Assembly: GCA_027293245.1 (NCBI GenBank)
Contig: JAPUFZ010000066.1
Location: 1 to 8,685 of the forward strand
Direction: 5' to 3'
DNA from: Gammaproteobacteria bacterium
GTDB taxonomy: Bacteria; Pseudomonadota; Gammaproteobacteria; GCA-001735895
DNA length: 8,685 nucleotides
Shown one piece after another: positions 6,342-8,685 of the stretch. The notes beneath the pieces were generated by a model. It saw only the letters and a list, made by a program, of their open reading frames with translations. It did not search any database and was not told the origin of the DNA. Made by a program: the position numbers and the translations under genes. How positions within the stretch are numbered: the stretch's first letter is position 1; each line of letters starts with the position of its first letter.

Positions 6342-7519
6342 GCGAACGATTCGATATCATCATCGCCGGTGCGGGCATGGTGGGTGCCTGCGCTGCGCTC
6401 GCGCTGGCGCGCGCAGGGTTTCGCATCGCCCTGGTTGAAGCAGGGCCTGTCAGCCATCAGGCAGACCCGGAAAAACCCGTCTATGATGAGCGAGTGTCGG
6501 CCATCAGCCCGGTGTCCGAACAAATACTGACCCGGCTCGGAGTCTGGCAGGAACTGGATCCGAGCCGGGTTTGCCGCTACGATCAAATGTTCATCTGGCA
6601 TGAAGATGGTGATGCGAGTATTCGATTTGACAGTGTTGAACTGGCCCGGGACAGCCTTGGCAGCATTATCGAAAACCGGCAAATTTTACGGGCTTTAATT
6701 GCCGCCTGCGAATGCCAGCCGGAAATCGAGTGGTTTGTACCTGATGCAATCGGGTCCGTCACCGAAAACTCGGACACCATGCTGTTACTAAAACTCGACT
6801 CGGGCGTCGACCTGGAAGCGGAATTATTACTTGCCGCAGATGGGCGTAATTCAAGCACACGTCGCCTGGTTGGCCTCGATACCAGCAGTGGTCACTACGA
6901 TCAAACCGCGATAGTCGCGAATGTAACAACCGGACAACCTCATCAGCACACTGCCTGGCAACGGTTTCTCAGTACTGGGCCCCTGGCATTGTTGCCGTTG
7001 GCAAATGGTCAGAGCTCAATTGTATGGTCCTGTGATACAGGCCTGGCCGGGCAACTGATTGAGATGGACGATGAATCCTTTTGTGATGCTTTAAGTCGTG
7101 CCTCCGAGTATAAATTGGGGGAAGTGAGTAGTATCGGCAGGCGCCTGAGCTTTCCACTGGGCTGGCATACCTGTGATCAATGGTTGCGGGGTCGAACCCT
7201 GTTAATTGGAGACGCTGCCCACGGAGTGCATCCTCTCGCCGGGCAGGGGGTCAATCTCGGGTTCAGTGATGTCGAACTCCTGAACCGACTAATCGGTGGT
7301 CTCGATAATCCATGGTATAGAGCTAAATTACGCCAGTTTGAGCGTCAACGAAAAAGCGAAACGGCCCTGGCTACACATTTATTCAGCAGCCTGAAATGGA
7401 TTTATGGCACCGATAGCCAAACCCTGAAGCGGCTGCGAAATTTTGGCATGCACCTGGTTCAGGACAACGCCTGGTGCAGGCGCCGCTTGATGCAGCAGGC
7501 CATTCGTAATATGGCCTGA
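6338..7519 (+). CDS. ubiI: Ubiquinone biosynthesis FAD-dependent hydroxylase, UbiI (VisC) type
   Basis: Second flavin monooxygenase of the same family; UbiI hydroxylates the C5 position of the prenylphenol ring in ubiquinone synthesis. The 393 residues (E. coli UbiI 400) show the FAD-binding IAGAGMVG (9-16), the substrate-domain DERVSAISPVSEQILTRLGVW (50-70), ADGRNS (167-172), GPLALLPL (214-221) and GDAAHGVHPLAGQGVNLGF (291-309). The VSAI and GDAAHGVHPLAGQGVNLGF blocks are closer to VisC/UbiF than to UbiH. The position directly after ubiH, as in E. coli, favours UbiI; UbiF or a broad-specificity relative cannot be excluded from sequence alone. The start overlaps the ubiH stop (ATGA, 6338-6341), indicating coupled translation. 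No terminator hairpin is visible after the TGA. Confidence 0.87.
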   Translation: MSERFDIIIAGAGMVGACAALALARAGFRIALVEAGPVSHQADPEKPVYDERVSAISPVSEQILTRLGVWQELDPSRVCRYDQMFIWHEDGDASIRFDSVELARDSLGSIIENRQILRALIAACECQPEIEWFVPDAIGSVTENSDTMLLLKLDSGVDLEAELLLAADGRNSSTRRLVGLDTSSGHYDQTAIVANVTTGQPHQHTAWQRFLSTGPLALLPLANGQSSIVWSCDTGLAGQLIEMDDESFCDALSRASEYKLGEVSSIGRRLSFPLGWHTCDQWLRGRTLLIGDAAHGVHPLAGQGVNLGFSDVELLNRLIGGLDNPWYRAKLRQFERQRKSETALATHLFSSLKWIYGTDSQTLKRLRNFGMHLVQDNAWCRRRLMQQAIRNMA

Positions 7520-7615
7520 AGGCGAGACGGGTAAATTGCTCAATGCCAGGACATGATTGACCAGAGAATTAGCATAGCCAAATAGTGAAGGCCGAGTGAG
7601 TTTGAACATAGGACT

Positions 7616-7643
7616 TTTATTCAATTCAGACTCATACTATAGT
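7616..7643 (+). promoter_or_regulatory. Candidate promoter for gcvT
   Basis: TATAGT (7638-7643, 5 of 6 consensus) with only a T-rich, poor -35 (TTTATT at 7616-7621, 16-bp spacer). Transcription would begin near 7650 and give a leader of about 60 nt. The -10 overlaps a 10-bp perfect palindrome, TACTATAGTA (7635-7644). The leader contains a small GCC/GGC hairpin (about 7668-7679) but nothing with the conserved core of a glycine riboswitch. Confidence 0.35.
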
Positions 7644-7709
7644 ACTGGATTCCAATCCCTCAGGAAGCCGAACAGAGGCGTTTCTTCTATCGACGACTAC
7701 AGGTGTATT

Positions 7710-8685
7710 ATGAGTAAAAAGACTCCACTCTACCAGTCTCATCTGGACTCAGCGGCGAAAATGGTCGATTTCGCCGGATGGGAAATGCCCATCCATTACG
7801 GGTCGCAAATCACCGAACACGAGACAGTCCGCAACGATGCCGGAATGTTTGATGTTTCCCACATGACCGTAGTGGATGTGAAAGGTAAAGATGTCCGCTC
7901 CTACCTGCGATATCTGTTAGCCAACGACATTGCCAAATTAAAAGTACAGGGCAAAGCCCTTTATAGTTGCATGCTCAATGATAACGGGGGAGTTATCGAT
8001 GATTTAATCGTATATTTCCTGCAGGATGATTTTTATCGAGTGATCATTAATTCCGCAACCCGGGACAATGACATTGCCTGGTTAAACCGGCAGGCGGCAG
8101 ATTTCTCGGATTTGACATTAAATGAACGCGACGATTTCGCGATGATCGCTGTACAGGGCCCCAATGCTCGCGGCAAGGCACTTTCCATCTTTAACGAAAA
8201 CCAGCGCCCGGCGATAGAGCCACTCGGTCGATTTATGGCTGCCGACATTGGCGATTATTTTGTTGCGCGTACTGGTTATACCGGTGAGGATGGTTTTGAA
8301 ATTCTAATGCCAGTGGACATGGCCGGTGACTGCTGGAATAAATTACTCGATACCGGGGTCAAACCCTGCGGTCTCGGCGCGCGTGATACCTTGCGCCTGG
8401 AGGCAGGCATGAGCCTTTATGGTACCGATATGGACGAGACTACCAGTCCATTGATTTCTGGCCTGGGCTGGACTCTTGCCATTGCGGATGATCGTGACTT
8501 TGTCGGTAAGCAGGCACTTCTCGATGAACAGCAGCGGGGTGCAACGCAGCAACTTGTCGGCCTGGTGTTGAAGGACAGGGGTGTGCTTCGTAACCATCTT
8601 AAGGTAATAACCCCGGGCGGTGACGGAGAAATTACATCGGGAAGCTTTTCTCCGACGCTCGGCAAGTCTATTGCTCTGGCCAGAA
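7710..8685 (+). CDS. gcvT: Aminomethyltransferase, glycine cleavage system T protein (3' end cut by window)
   Basis: GcvT transfers the methylene group from the aminomethyl-lipoyl arm of GcvH to tetrahydrofolate, releasing ammonia. The ATG at 7710 follows an AGGTG ribosome site at 7701-7705. The 325 residues present (E. coli total 364) align from the first residue: [16 protein letters not shown] (18-33), GMFDVSHM (45-52), [10 protein letters not shown] (93-102, with the probable catalytic aspartate D98), MIAVQGPNA (145-153), [11 protein letters not shown] (188-198), [19 protein letters not shown] (220-238) and [16 protein letters not shown] (310-325). About 40 residues are missing. A 190-bp gap separates it from ubiI, so it probably starts its own unit; gcvH and gcvP would be expected beyond the edge. 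Confidence 0.97.
   Translation, partial: MSKKTPLYQSHLDSAAKMVDFAGWEMPIHYGSQITEHETVRNDAGMFDVSHMTVVDVKGKDVRSYLRYLLANDIAKLKVQGKALYSCMLNDNGGVIDDLIVYFLQDDFYRVIINSATRDNDIAWLNRQAADFSDLTLNERDDFAMIAVQGPNARGKALSIFNENQRPAIEPLGRFMAADIGDYFVARTGYTGEDGFEILMPVDMAGDCWNKLLDTGVKPCGLGARDTLRLEAGMSLYGTDMDETTSPLISGLGWTLAIADDRDFVGKQALLDEQQRGATQQLVGLVLKDRGVLRNHLKVITPGGDGEITSGSFSPTLGKSIALAR

Noticed and set aside
6302..6682. Minus-strand open frame of 126 codons opposite the ubiH-ubiI junction
   Set aside because: Overlaps the conserved FAD-binding N-terminus of UbiI; no recognisable domain.
7379..7624. Minus-strand open frame partly in the ubiI-gcvT gap
   Set aside because: More than half lies opposite the ubiI 3' end, there is no ribosome site, and the sequence resembles no family I know.

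Overview
The window is a conserved gammaproteobacterial housekeeping locus. Its gene order, 6S RNA beside zapA, and ygfB-pepP-ubiH-ubiI followed by gcvT, matches the E. coli rpiA-serA-fau-ssrS-zapA / ygfB-pepP-ubiH-visC-gcvT neighbourhood. The two ubiquinone hydroxylases imply an aerobic or facultative ubiquinone-using bacterium. I cannot name the genus. I see no mobile element, CRISPR array, tRNA or rRNA, and codon use looks uniform.

Left part (1-2420): a partial rpiA (minus, running off the left edge) lies divergent from ilvA (plus). Two candidate promoters face away from each other in the gap. The best ilvA start is the ATG at 607, not the more upstream ATG at 457. Convergent with ilvA is an unannotated 6S RNA gene (ssrS, minus, about 2200-2382), recognised by its 15-bp closing stem, conserved blocks and its own promoter just after zapA. 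The serA and fau genes that lie between rpiA and ssrS in E. coli are absent; ilvA takes their place.

Middle (2421-3232): zapA and a small coiled-coil gene upstream of it (TIGR02449 type, ZapB-like) overlap by 4 bp on the minus strand. A 273-bp divergent intergenic region separates them from ygfB.

Right part (3233-8685): ygfB, pepP, ubiH and ubiI form a tight plus-strand operon (gaps of 30 bp, 10 bp and a 4-bp overlap). After a 190-bp gap comes gcvT, the T protein of the glycine cleavage system, cut by the right edge after 325 codons. The most unusual thing in the window is in pepP: an otherwise intact, full-length gene with all five metal ligands carries a single in-frame TAG at codon 78. 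The gene's own final stop is also TAG, which argues against a reassigned code. I found no evidence of a novel multi-gene system.
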